Source of the DNA: Nematopogon swammerdamellus
Lineage: Eukaryota > Arthropoda > Insecta > Lepidoptera > Adelidae
Direction: 5' to 3'
Length of the DNA stretch: 64,000 bases
Assembly: GCA_946902875.1 (NCBI GenBank)
Contig: OX336340.1
Span: 21,901,566-21,965,565, forward strand
The notes under the pieces are model-generated. The model worked only from the letters and a program-made list of their open reading frames with translations, had not been told where the DNA came from and ran no database searches. The translations under genes were made by a program, and so were the position numbers. This document shows positions 1 to 9,357 of this stretch, one piece after another (position 1 is the stretch's first letter; each line of letters starts with the position of its first letter).

Positions 1-307
1 CATGGATGGGTGACAGCTCGACTGTTGGAGGCTGACCGTGGTTCGGATTCCACGTTAAACTGTACCCTTCCCTTCTTACCTTACTAGCTGGTAGGGTTTA
101 TCCCGGCCGGGTTAGTACCACCGCAATGAGCGAAACTTCGGTCGAAACGGCTATGTAAATAGTTCGTGTTTTCCGTCCAGTTCAGTGTAGCCGACATGAA
201 ATGAAGGTAAGCACTGACATGGCACCTAGTTCACCCGGTGTTATGGCTGACATCACGGGTGTTTTAGGTGATGTAGCCAACAGTGTCAGTCTCCATAAAA
301 AAAAAAA
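1..307 (+). mobile_element. SINE type A, head cut by window edge
   Basis: The window opens inside the 5S-like head (tggatgggtgac), followed by the B-box-like ggttcggattcc, the shared body (ggtagggttta, gtccagttcagtgtagcc) and the tail tctccat with an A-run. It matches the complete type A copy at 52301-52688 along its length. Non-coding retroelement that depends on LINE enzymes. Confidence 0.85.
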
Positions 308-406
308 TAAGCACATCAGGAGAAAGTGCATTCCAGAGTTTCGTAGTGCGGAAGATAAAAGAAATACTGGAGCGCTTCGTCCGCACTTTAGGCAGCTCTA
401 CAGTAA

Positions 407-723
407 GGTGATGAATTCCCTGTCTGCTACGTAAATAAAATAAAAGTAATCCAGGCCCAGTCTACACATGCGGGTACGAGCCGCGCACGTCAATTAATAC
501 AACTTGAACTTGGAAGATCTGGTCACGAAGCTGATAATCAAATCATACGTTTATTAATCGCCCAGCGCTGGGCACGGTTTGCAAAAACTCGCGTCATGCG
601 CACAGTCGAGTTGTCCACATTAGCTATACCTACTGTCGCTCGTGTCGGATTAGATGTGAGATTATTTATAGGTAATAAACTGTCTGAATGTGTTTTCCTC
701 ATTCCTGCAGGTCTATTCTTGTA
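407..723 (+). other. Open frame without start, unassigned
   Basis: A plus-strand frame of about 105 codons is open from 407 to the stop at 721-723 and has no good start codon. The antisense strand over 538-792 is open too, so openness alone is weak evidence of coding. I do not recognise the peptide. A pyrimidine-rich tract ending in CAG at 708-710 could be a splice acceptor. Probably part of an unrecognised repeat, given the hairpin next to it. Confidence 0.2.
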
Positions 724-836
724 AATTCGGACAGCGGAATCAGCGCTGTTGTGGCGCTGAGAGCCACTTACCAAAGTGGCTCTCAGCGCCACAACAGCGC
801 TGATTCCGCTGTCAGAATTTACAAGAATAGACCTGC
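707..836. repeat. Near-perfect 63-bp inverted repeat
   Basis: Arms 707-769 and 774-836 are reverse complements at 62 of 63 positions (mismatch at 729/814), separated by a 4-base loop (770-773). No target duplication is visible. A transcript would fold into a stem long enough for Dicer processing. It could be a fold-back duplication, the joined ends of a TIR element, or a hairpin RNA source. Confidence 0.9.
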
Positions 837-1017
837 TGTTGTCTGCGCCTGGCTTTGCTTAGGGTTTTTTTAGTTCGATTATCCACACAGAAACATTCTA
901 TACATACAAAATACAAATAAATATAAATAAAAAATAAATAAAATGGATTGAACTCTGTACTTTAGGATTGTTTGCTTATTGTATTTTATTTAATTACAAA
1001 ATATACTTTTGTTTGTC

Positions 1018-1250
1018 GACTGTCCTAAGTGAGCATAAGCACTCAGAACTTAGGATGGGTGCCCCTTTCGGCCGTTTTAGGTTGACCGTTGTTCGGATTC
1101 CACGTAAAACCGTAGGGATCTTCCTTTCTTTAACTTATCAGGTAGGGTTTAACCCGCCTGGGTTGGTACTATCGCACTGAATTCGATCCAAACGGCTATT
1201 TTAGTTGTTCGTGTTTATCGTCTAGTTCAGTGTAGCCGGCACGACATCTG
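1018..1250 (+). mobile_element. SINE type A, degenerate, 3' truncated
   Basis: Recognisable pieces are gttcggattccacgtaaaac, ggtagggtttaacccgcc, a divergent ggttggtactatcgcactga, and gttcagtgtagccggcacga. The head is diverged and the tail is missing. Older than the copy at position 1. Confidence 0.7.
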
Positions 1251-2340
1251 TAAAATAAATTAAGTCTAAACTAAAATAAAACAATATAATGTAGTTTAAA
1301 TGAACATTTTGAACAACCAAACTTATTCTATAGCGCAAAGAAATAAAGTTCCACATTTTCCAAAAACACATTCACATCAGTCCCAGCAACAGCAAGAAGT
1401 AAGTGATCTGGAGAAGTATTCGCGAGCTGCGCGCGTGCGCGGGTTGAAGTATTGCGCGGCGGCGGCGTACGTAGGCAGGAGCCGCGAGCGCTGCGCGCGA
1501 GTTAATGCGAACACCGCAATAATAATGTAATAATCATATTTCAAGCTTATTTGTAAAGTGTTACTAGTCTACGAGTTTGCATCTCATTTCTACAGGATGT
1601 TCCCTTCGTCGCTGATTATATGAACCCTAGTGGCATGTTATTACTCCAGTTATGATGCTAAGAACTATGTAATTCCTGTCATTATGTTTGAAACAAGCCA
1701 ACATAAGTATCTGTATTTTTAGATTTTTAATATGACTTATTACATTTCCTTGTAATAAACTTTTACTAATTGTTGTTGAATTGACTTGATATATTATATC
1801 AAATTGACGATGGCACTATACACCAGATATAGGTAATGTAAATATGCAGAGTGGTCAGATTCTTCAGTATTCATGTTTATGCTGTAAATATTAATGCTCT
1901 TGTGAGCGGTAGTATGGGTTAATTATTTGTAAGTTACTATAATATAATACTTATAAGGTACTAACAAAACATTGTGACTTGCGAAGTTTGTTTGTCAGTT
2001 CTTCTTCGCATTGAATTTAGAACTGGCGGAATTTTCGACATGTCCAAGCGTAGGTTACCTACCTATGGATGAAATTATACAATAAACAATAAACTGTCTG
2101 TTTTGAATGATGTGCGGTCTAATTTTCAAATAAAAATTTTCATTTTCTTTCATTCAATTCAGGATCCTTAGCCCTACAGACGTAGAAACGGACAAGAAAT
2201 TGATGCATTAAGGTTCTGTTTTTTTTATCTTTGAGGTACGGAACCCGAAAAAGTATAATATTATTCCGGAACCTTAATTATTTTACCACCGTATTGTACA
2301 GAAAGGACTAATCAATTGGTAATATTTTAATATTGTTTCA
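1251..2340. other. No gene recognised; small CpG-rich patch
   Basis: AT-rich sequence without convincing coding or repeat similarity within the window. A CpG-rich patch at about 1420-1502 (gcgcgcgtgcgcg, cggcggcggcg) stands out and could be regulatory or a leftover exon. Confidence 0.4.
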
Positions 2341-2361
2341 ATATTTTTTTTCTGTCGCCAG

Positions 2362-2491
2362 TATGGAGAAGCCTCTGCCCAAAAAGGAAAGACATTCGTG
2401 GCTAATTCCAGACTCGACGTATTCGAGACCATACTTGGAATGCTATGCTACGTTGGTCAGAAATATTGGAACAAGTTATGAAGGATCTTAG
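2362..2491 (+). other. Short open frame after a splice-acceptor-like site
   Basis: A T-rich tract ends in gccag at 2357-2361, immediately followed by ATG (2363) and a 42-codon frame ending at 2491. The opening residues are MEKPLPKKERHSW. The start (ggagaagcctctgccca) also resembles the end of RTE LINE reading frames, so a LINE remnant is as likely as a host exon. Confidence 0.2.
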
Positions 2492-2551
2492 ATGTTCACC
2501 AGGAACAATTTCTTGTAATTCTATTGAGTATTGTTATTACTGTTATATACA

Positions 2552-2710
2552 TTTTTTATTTTTATAGAAAGCGCGACATGTGGGATAGTTTCACCTACAA
2601 GTACATAGGTGTCTAACGATGCCCATGGACATTCTGTGATGCACGGGGATTGCGAATGCCATGCTGGCCTGACAGGAGCCATTTCATTTAGTAATTTATA
2701 TGTATTCATA
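2552..2710 (-). mobile_element. LINE 3' end fragment (family M)
   Basis: A T-rich run (the poly-A side on the minus strand) is followed by agaaagcgcgacatgtgg and ggtgtctaacgatgcccatg. The same series occurs at 62479-62660 and in part at 63900-64000. Layout fits a 5'-truncated non-LTR insertion on the minus strand. Confidence 0.55.
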
Positions 2711-2829
2711 CAATGTATACTTAATTAATGTACTTACTTTATAAGCATGTACTTACATGAATTATTAATAAGTAATGTTATTATTAATTTTACCCTCAAT
2801 TCTCAAACTCACGTATTTACCTACTTACA

Positions 2830-2888
2830 TTTCACAATGTTAATCGACGCTCAAACATCCAAAGGTTGACTAGAATAAATATAAGAGA
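2830..2888 (+). repeat. Repeat K, left part, split by a SINE
   Basis: Contains aatcgacgctcaaacatcc and ggttgactagaataaatata, which match 59540-59640. The remainder (gtccgcctttacacctc) resumes at about 3364 after the SINE. Confidence 0.6.
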
Positions 2889-2890
2889 TA

Positions 2891-3362
2891 TTTTTTTTTT
2901 TTTTTATGGAAACTGACACGGGTGGCTACATCACCTACAACATCCGTGATGTCAGCCCATAACACCGGATGAACTTGGTGCCACGTCAGCGCTTACCTTC
3001 GGTCGTGCCGGCTACACTGAACAGCAGCGGGAGCACAAATGCGTCGATAAGCCTATATCGATCGATAAACATCTATTCGTCTTCTTCTATTCTACTTCGT
3101 CGAACGAAGCAAACAGATGTTTATCGATCGATATAGGCTTATCGACGCATTTGTGCTCCCACTGCTGGACGGAAAACACAAACTATTTACATAGCCGTTT
3201 CGACCGACCTTTCATTCAGTGCGGTGGTACCAACCCGGGCGGGTTAAACCCTACCACCTAGTAATATAAGAAGGGAGTTATATCCCTTAGTCGCCTTTTA
3301 CGACATACACGGGAAGAGATGCAGTGGGGCTATTCTTTTAAAGTACCGGCCCCACACGGTAC
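2891..3362 (-). mobile_element. SINE type B carrying a nested MITE
   Basis: Reads on the minus strand from gtaccgtgtggggccggtac at the right end to the A-tail (poly-T at 2891-2905). The body matches the other type B copies. It is interrupted at 3022-3166 by a palindromic element; removing that restores the usual junction cactgaac/tggacgg. Confidence 0.9.
3022..3166. mobile_element. Palindromic MITE with 46-bp perfect arms
   Basis: Arms 3029-3074 and 3115-3160 are perfect reverse complements (gggagcacaaatgcgtcgat outward end), with a 40-base loop. The outermost bases extend the match imperfectly to cagcag/ctgctg. Target duplication is at most about 3 bp (cag/ctg) and uncertain. Too short to encode a transposase; the CAGTGGG-type end suggests a DNA transposon but the superfamily is not clear. 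Confidence 0.85.
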
Positions 3363-3363
3363 A

Positions 3364-3410
3364 AAAAGTCCGCCTTTACACCTCGTGTAAATGTAATATT
3401 GGTCTTATTT
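3364..3410 (+). repeat. Repeat K, right part
   Basis: gtccgcctttacacctcgtg continues the K repeat begun at 2830-2888. Comparable uninterrupted copies read ...ggataattccgcctttt... at 59601-59620. Confidence 0.55.
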
Positions 3411-3579
3411 ATGTAAAATGTTTTTTGGAGTAATAACAAATTTTCTATCGAGGTACCTATCTATCTATTTCTTTGAATTTTGACGTAAAAAGTTTACAAT
3501 AGTCTATCTATAGGAACTACTTGTAGTGTAAATAAAACCTAAGCTGACCTGAATATTTTTATTATAGGTACCGGACATA

Positions 3580-3676
3580 AACGTGGTGGTCGGTGTTGTG
3601 CTGTAATTTACCAGATTTCTTGCAGCACAACACCGATTACTCTGTTTACCCCGATTGCCGGGATATAGCGTGTGGG
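3580..3676 (+). repeat. Repeat D, 3' fragment
   Basis: Contains ggtcggtgttgtgctgtaat, cagcacaacaccgattactc and ccgggatatagcgtgtg, the D 3' end with its 11-bp complementary stem. Confidence 0.75.
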
Positions 3677-5555
3677 TACGTAAGAATAAACATTTATAAA
3701 TAATTTTAAATCTGTGTGTTTGAAATGAGATTTTTGGGGTATTTTCTGAAGCTCCTGTGACAATTTTCGTCTTTGAAGATGTCTTACGGTCTACTGTCTT
3801 GTAGTCTACGGTCAAATGAAGCACCATGTATACTCACCAACAACAGGTGACTTCGCTACACATACAGCAGATAAATCGTCACAGGCTGCCTTAACAAACA
3901 CGATGCTCGCACACAAGTCCAAACCTTTTAAGTTTATTTTACATTTACGAGAATACCGCGCAAATGTGTCGTTGTGACGGTACTTGCAGTCTTTCTTTCT
4001 AAAGTCTTACTTTTGCCACGTTAGATCCAAGACGTTTTTTTATAATTAAATTCAGCGGAATTTTTATGATTTTTTTTTATGCAGCCTTCGCTCCATAAAA
4101 AAAATCAGATCAAAAATCAAATTTTGTTTTCAAAATCGATCGATCTGCCCTGATAGATTAAGATTTACATATATTGAAACTGAATATGTCAGATGAGTAA
4201 TATTGATCGTACATCTCGCGACGCTGCAGACACGTTTCATTTGTTTCCTTTCACAATATGCTCCTCGGCCAAGGCGATGGGCTTTAGATGTGTAAAAAAC
4301 TTTCCTCGCTAGCGTTACTGTTACACTTACCGAATCACATTTCACTCTAGCCTCGAAAAATCCTCGAGGTACCGCTAACAATTCGCAATTTACTAGAATC
4401 CCGAAAAATGCCCACGGTCTCGGTATAAATGTTTATGCAATAAAAACATGTGACTTGTCACGATAGGTGGAAGGTATCGTCTTGCGGCTGATTTAACCAC
4501 CATCAGCTACAACGTAGCTCCTAGTTACCTGTTGTCAAATGTATGAAACATGTTTACTTTAAGAGGATTCATATGGCAAAACAACGAAAATTGTTATATT
4601 TTTTTAAACTTCAAACAAAAATTTTGTTCTATGATGTGCATAATATGAAAATATTTTTTTTTAATTAGATAATATGTACTAAACACTGACGCAGGCTTTT
4701 TAAATTTACAGTATTTTTTCATGGTGAAAAACATTTCTGAATGTGACTCTATTTTAACTTCTTATGTCGAGCTAGCTCCATACTGGATAATTATTTTGGA
4801 ATAAAATTTACGTCATTGTATAGGAAATTTAATTTTCTAGACACTAAAGCAGCATTATTTGAAAAAAACAAATCCTAATAATTTTTAAACAAACAAAAAC
4901 TACAAAATTCACCATAAAAACGCGCGCACTGCGCTCGATTGCTCAGTGCCACCGACTCGAATTTTTGTTTTGCCACAGGAATCCTGTTAATTTTTACTCC
5001 ACGAGCGTTTCCGAAGAAAGAAGTCTAAAACTTTCGCGTATCAAACTTTCATAAATGTGAAATCGGTCTTACACTCCTCCCGTGAACACCAACTGCACCA
5101 CCGACACACGAGCGGATTCTTTACGAGGCGCGCCCTGGGCTGATTCAGTTCTTTAATAACATGAACTGCTCTAAAATAAATTAAGTGGACAACCGCCCCG
5201 GGCGACGCCGAATAAATATTTGAGATTTATCTGTTTATTTTCTCATTATTTACTGTAATACGATAATTTTTATTAGACAATGCGACTGATTGCGAGTTTG
5301 CGTCGGTTACTTTAGTAGCCACAATAATTCAAGAACTGCGGCAAATATAAGACGGTGGTTATTGTACTTCTCTTCTTGAATAAAAATTCCAAAAAAATTT
5401 ATTCCAAGGAAAGTTGATTACAATTTTATTAGTTTTTTATGGATTTTGAAATTTCTCGGCTTTACGTTTCGGGCCATGACCTATCTTCATGAGCGCTTTG
5501 CCTGGTGTGAAGGTTAGCAAATAAATGTTTATCCTATACTATGTATACGTACATA
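3677..5555. other. No gene or clear repeat recognised
   Basis: AT-rich single-copy-looking DNA. The reading frames at 3504-3827 and 4130-4381 (minus) show no recognisable domain and have no splice context I would trust. Confidence 0.4.
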
Positions 5556-5777
5556 TCCTTACCTATAATAAAATCCAACGTCTGTTTTCTGTCTGTCTGA
5601 GTGTCTGTCTGTCCGCTTATAACTCGAGAACCACTGAACCGATTTTAATAAAAAGAAAATCTACGGATAGCTTGATTCTTCCCATCAACTATAGGCTACT
5701 TACTATCACGCTAAATGGCTTATGAGGTTAGCAGTGAAGTGAAATATGAGAGCGGGCGGAGCCGCGGGCACAGCTAG
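5556..5777 (+). mobile_element. Helitron-like non-autonomous element H, copy 1
   Basis: Starts TCCTTACCTATAATAAAATC after an A, ends GCACAGCTAG before a T, with a GC hairpin (gcggagccgc) just before the end. The A/T insertion context, 5'-TC and 3'-CTAG are Helitron hallmarks. About 222 bp, no reading frame. Same termini as 37794-38017. Confidence 0.75.
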
Positions 5778-5845
5778 TACATATATGCGTATTAGTATTT
5801 ATGTAGTATTTCTTTGTAGTTTATCAAATTGCTTTACTGCTTAAA

Positions 5846-6000
5846 TACATTGCCACAAACTATTATTGTTCGACTGCATATACTTCTCCCACATCCCAAA
5901 GGTTAGTTAGAATGAAATGGCTGACGGCATTAAGCTCACCTATTGTGCCTAATATGTATAAATTGGTATTCAACAAAGAATATATAATTACATGTACATA
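5846..6000 (-). repeat. Repeat X, copy
   Basis: On the minus strand it reads ttaggcacaataggtgagct, ggcattaagc-type region and ttctcccacatcccaaaggt in complement. It matches 23441-23650 and the two halves around the LINE at 9327-11853. Probably a LINE 3' end, since the other copies contain ttctttattg near a terminal TATG-rich run. Confidence 0.65.
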
Positions 6001-6106
6001 TTTTCCACGCCTTACTTAATTCGGGGAACGATAAATTTTACATTAATTGACTTAATAGTCTTACTCTCCTCGCGTGAACACCTACTGCACCACAGAAATT
6101 AAGGGA

Positions 6107-6198
6107 AGCACTGGTACCTAGTTCAGCCGGTGTTATGGGCTGACATCACGGATGTTGTAGGTGATGTAGCCAGCCGTGTCAGTTTCCATAAAAAAAAA
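6107..6198 (+). mobile_element. SINE A/B, 3' end only
   Basis: Contains gggaagcactggtacctag, gttatgggctgacatcacgg, and gtgtcagtttccat plus an A-run: the shared last ~90 bp of types A and B. Confidence 0.8.
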
Positions 6199-6328
6199 TA
6201 TGCAGACAATAGGAAAGATACGCACCACCAAGTAATTAATGTTGGTTTACTTACATCTCAAGCAATGCCTAAGGAGACTAGCGATTTCCATTAAAAGACT
6301 ATCAGTACTAAAACATGGTTATTTAGAA

Positions 6329-6825
6329 CTAGCTTTTGCCCGCGGCTTCGCTCGCGTGAAATTCGTATTTAAAAAGAAAAAAAGTGAAAAAGCCCGCTAA
6401 TACCTTTATTTCGGCGTGCGGAACAATTCGGTTTCTATGAGAGCAACATTTTAACGCAACGGGAACTGAATTTTGAATGAAAAGAAGAATCGCTAGTCTT
6501 AATCTTAATACATTGCCACAAACTAATATTGTTCGCCTGCACATACTTCTCCCAAGGTTGGTTAGAATAGACTGCCTCAGGGCATTAAGCTCACCTATTG
6601 TGCCTAATTTATATAAATTGCTCGAATACAAAAATTCATCGAATTCGAATGATCGGTTTAAGAGTTATGGAGGAACATACATTCATAGATAAATCCATAC
6701 ATACAGAAAATATTTCTAAAAATCGTCAATTTAGTTTTAGTATCATACATAGAGTCTACAAACGCAATATCTCATAAAATAAAGTAACTTACTCCATGAC
6801 CATTCCTTGCAGATTTATTATTAGT
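6329..6825 (-). mobile_element. CTAG-ended element G, copy 1, with nested X
   Basis: On the minus strand it ends gcgggcaaaagctag before T. It matches 43522-43908 and 61671-62050 across cggaacaattcggttt and gatcggtttaagagttatgg. The middle (about 6477-6632) is replaced or interrupted by repeat X sequence. Confidence 0.7.
6503..6625 (-). repeat. Repeat X nested in element G
   Basis: acattgccacaaactaatat, ttcgcctgcacatacttctc and ggcattaagctcacctattg match the X copy at 5846-6000. The G sequence resumes at about 6640. Confidence 0.65.
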
Positions 6826-6835
6826 ATTTAGGATG

Positions 6836-7250
6836 GGACGCAAGTGCCCCAGTCGCGTGGTATGAATGGACGGCCTACGCAGGCAGCGCGATTGCGTGTG
6901 ACTACGGCATAAACACTTTATTGGTTGTAACTCGTTCCCGAGTTATGGACTGTTTATTTCGAACCGGACACGCCAAAGCGAGCCCCGGCCCGATGCGATG
7001 GCTTCAAGCCTTTGTGTGTCGCGCCCGCGGGCTACCGATGCAAAACGTATTAAAGCAAGTAACCGCACATGTCTACCATGCTAAACACAGTTTGGATCAA
7101 TAAAAACAATATTATTCAAATATATAGATATGTATATATATTAATTAATTAATATATTACAATGTACAAATTCACTTATTAGAAAATCACAATAACAATG
7201 AAAAAAAAAAACTAAAACTAAAATTAACACCTATTAAATAAAAAAAATTA
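6836..7250. other. GC-richer unique segment, then AT-rich
   Basis: 6836-7100 is richer in GC than its surroundings and contains an open frame (6921-7103, plus) without recognisable domain. 7100-7250 is AT-rich. No repeat similarity seen inside the window. Confidence 0.3.
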
Positions 7251-7257
7251 ATATATA

Positions 7258-7295
7258 TCGGGGTAAGCAGAGTAGTCGGTGTTGTGCTTCAACTA
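7258..7295 (-). repeat. Repeat D, 3' part, interrupted
   Basis: cggggtaagcagagtagtcg and gtgttgtgctt are the D 3' end on the minus strand. The 5' part resumes at about 7832. Confidence 0.65.
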
Positions 7296-7309
7296 GGGGC
7301 CTGCACCAC

Positions 7310-7789
7310 GAAGGGGCCCGCGCCACAAAACGATTTTTTTTTTCAATTCATTTAATCATACATAAGACAGGCCGAAATCCTACATAACTAATTGTATGGC
7401 GTAATAATTAATAATGCATCTCGTCCGGAGGTTTCTCTCCCTGGGGCCCGACCATCGGTAGCTTGGGTTCGCCCCGCTGCCGGTGGTGGAAACTCCGTTT
7501 ATTTTTATATTAATTTTAGATTTTAATTGTTAAAAAGATGTAAAATGTATATAAAAAGGAACGTGTAAATAAATGGATAAAATAATGCATCCATTCTTTT
7601 CTTACCTACATTATTATTTAGTTACGCACGTAATTGACGTAGTATTATAACAACTTTTAAAAATACAATATAGTGAAAAAAAACTTTCTACAATTTCATA
7701 AAAAGCTTTAATTTTTTTTTTCATGTTTTTAGTGATAAAAATCTCTTTAAAATACGACTTTAGGATTCCCCAGAAGGGCCCGCACCACA
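7310..7789 (-). mobile_element. Retroposed insertion with flanking direct repeats
   Basis: A ~445-bp segment is bounded by near-identical direct repeats: gaaggggcccgcgccaca (7310-7327) and gaagggcccgcaccaca (7773-7789). A T-run at 7333-7343 sits just inside the left repeat, as expected for a minus-strand poly-A retroinsertion. A GC-rich block at 7440-7495 is the only distinctive inner part. Source unknown. Confidence 0.5.
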
Positions 7790-7831
7790 GGTTCAGCCTA
7801 GCGGTCTACATATTCTAGATTCGGGTCTGCG

Positions 7832-7963
7832 AAGACCCACCTTTATGCACGGCATCTTGTCCTTATCCCTTATTAGTCGCCTTTTACGACATGCACGGGG
7901 AGAGATGCAGTGGGGCGATTCTTTTTAAATACCGGCTCCACATTGAATACTCTGCATACCCCG
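7832..7963 (-). repeat. Repeat D, 5' part
   Basis: gaagacccacctttatgcac, tagtcgccttttacgacatg and ggggagagatgcagtggggc are the D 5' half on the minus strand. Confidence 0.75.
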
Positions 7964-7969
7964 GTATGT

Positions 7970-8060
7970 ATCTCGTATGTATGAGGCAACCAATCTCCAC
8001 GTGCCAGGCACGGTCCTGAGACACCTCTTCTAAAGCCTCCTAGTACCGATGTACATCAAT
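7970..8060 (-). repeat. Repeat E fragment
   Basis: Contains aaccaatctccacgtgccag and gatcctgacacacc-like text (cggtcctgagacacctcttc). Related sequence lies at 8740-8790, 49154-49288 and 62660-62790. Confidence 0.45.
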
Positions 8061-8108
8061 AATATAAAAATGTAATGTTATATAATAAATAAAAAATACT
8101 TAGGTATG

Positions 8109-8486
8109 TTTTATGGAAACTGACACGTTTGGCTACATCACCTACAACATCCGTTATGTCAGCCCATAACACCCGGTGAACTGGGTGCCGTGTCAGTGCT
8201 TCCCTTCATTTCATGTCGGCTACACTGAACTGGACTGAAAACACGAGCCATTCACGAGAGCCATTTCAACCGAAGACGTTTCATTCACTACGGTGGCATC
8301 GACCCGGGCGGGATAAACCCTACCACCTAGTAAGGTAAGAAGGGAAGGGAGCTACCGTTTACGTGGAATCCGAACCACGTTCAGCCTCCAACGGTCGAGC
8401 GGTCACCCATCCAAGTACTGAACGCGCCCAGTGTTGCTTAACTATAGCTACAGTCGACTGTCTGCACCACTGAGCTATCGAGGCTG
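8109..8486 (-). mobile_element. SINE type A, near full length
   Basis: On the minus strand: head cctcgatagctcagtggtgc, 5S-like ttcagtacttggatgggtga, B-box-like ggttcggattcc, body and tail tttccataaaa. The A-tail is short. It covers the whole type A structure. Confidence 0.88.
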
Positions 8487-9260
8487 ACGAGAGGTCTTTA
8501 CAGTGGGTTCAAACAAATATTTTCATTGCAAAATTGGTATGAATCAAGTATTATAAACGTTTTTGAAAACTGATTCCATAAATTTTTTTTACAAAATTTA
8601 CCAAACATACGATTATTTCAAAAATTTCATCCAGTGTTGGTATCATACGTAAAAGAAACGGAAGAAACCCCCGTTTTTTTTTTCTTCGTTTTATTCAAAA
8701 TGTATTTTTCGGTATTTTTCCACCTTTACAACACTAGTCCTCTGAGACACCTCTTCTAAAGCCAGTCCCCAGTACCGACGTAAATATAAATGGTTCTAAG
8801 TATGTATAAGATTAATTCTCATAGAGGATAAATACGACTAAGAGCCGTGTCGCACTGGGCTATTGATCGATGTTGCAATTATCCAAGGCTATGCAGTCCG
8901 AAGCGACTGGTCCAATAAATCATAGGCGACATGGGGTCATTCTGAGTTTTTTTTTTTTTTAATGCGATTAGAATTACGAAACGGATTTTATTGCTCCCTG
9001 ACTCTTCGCTGGAGAACATAAACTAAATGGTTGAGGTTAACTGCTTTTTGTGGCCGAATGCCACGTACATAAGTTGTATCGCTGCTGCTGGTCGCAATGG
9101 GCTACACTCTTAAATAATAAATTAAAGCTATAAATATAATGTTTTAAATACATTTTGTACTAGACTAATAATTAAATAGCAGATACTATTAGAACGAGTA
9201 CAAGATACTCATAACCTTGATCAATTTGTTTCATACATAATGCATTAAGTAATATTATAT
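8487..9260. other. No gene recognised
   Basis: AT-rich. A short repeat E-like piece (tcctctgagacacctcttct) lies at 8739-8758. Nothing else could be assigned. Confidence 0.4.
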
Positions 9261-9323
9261 ATATGTATGTATGTATATATTCTTTATTGCACACCAATTA
9301 ACACAAATTAGGCACAACGGGCG

Positions 9324-9326
<3 letters not shown>
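9261..9326 (+). repeat. Repeat X, left half split by LINE
   Basis: atgtatgtatatattcttta, then acacaaattaggcacaacgg and gcgagctt. It continues at 11853 with aagcttaatgccgcc. The uninterrupted copy at 23441-23650 gives the empty-site sequence ggcaagcttaatgcc. Confidence 0.8.
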
Positions 9327-9357
<31 letters not shown>

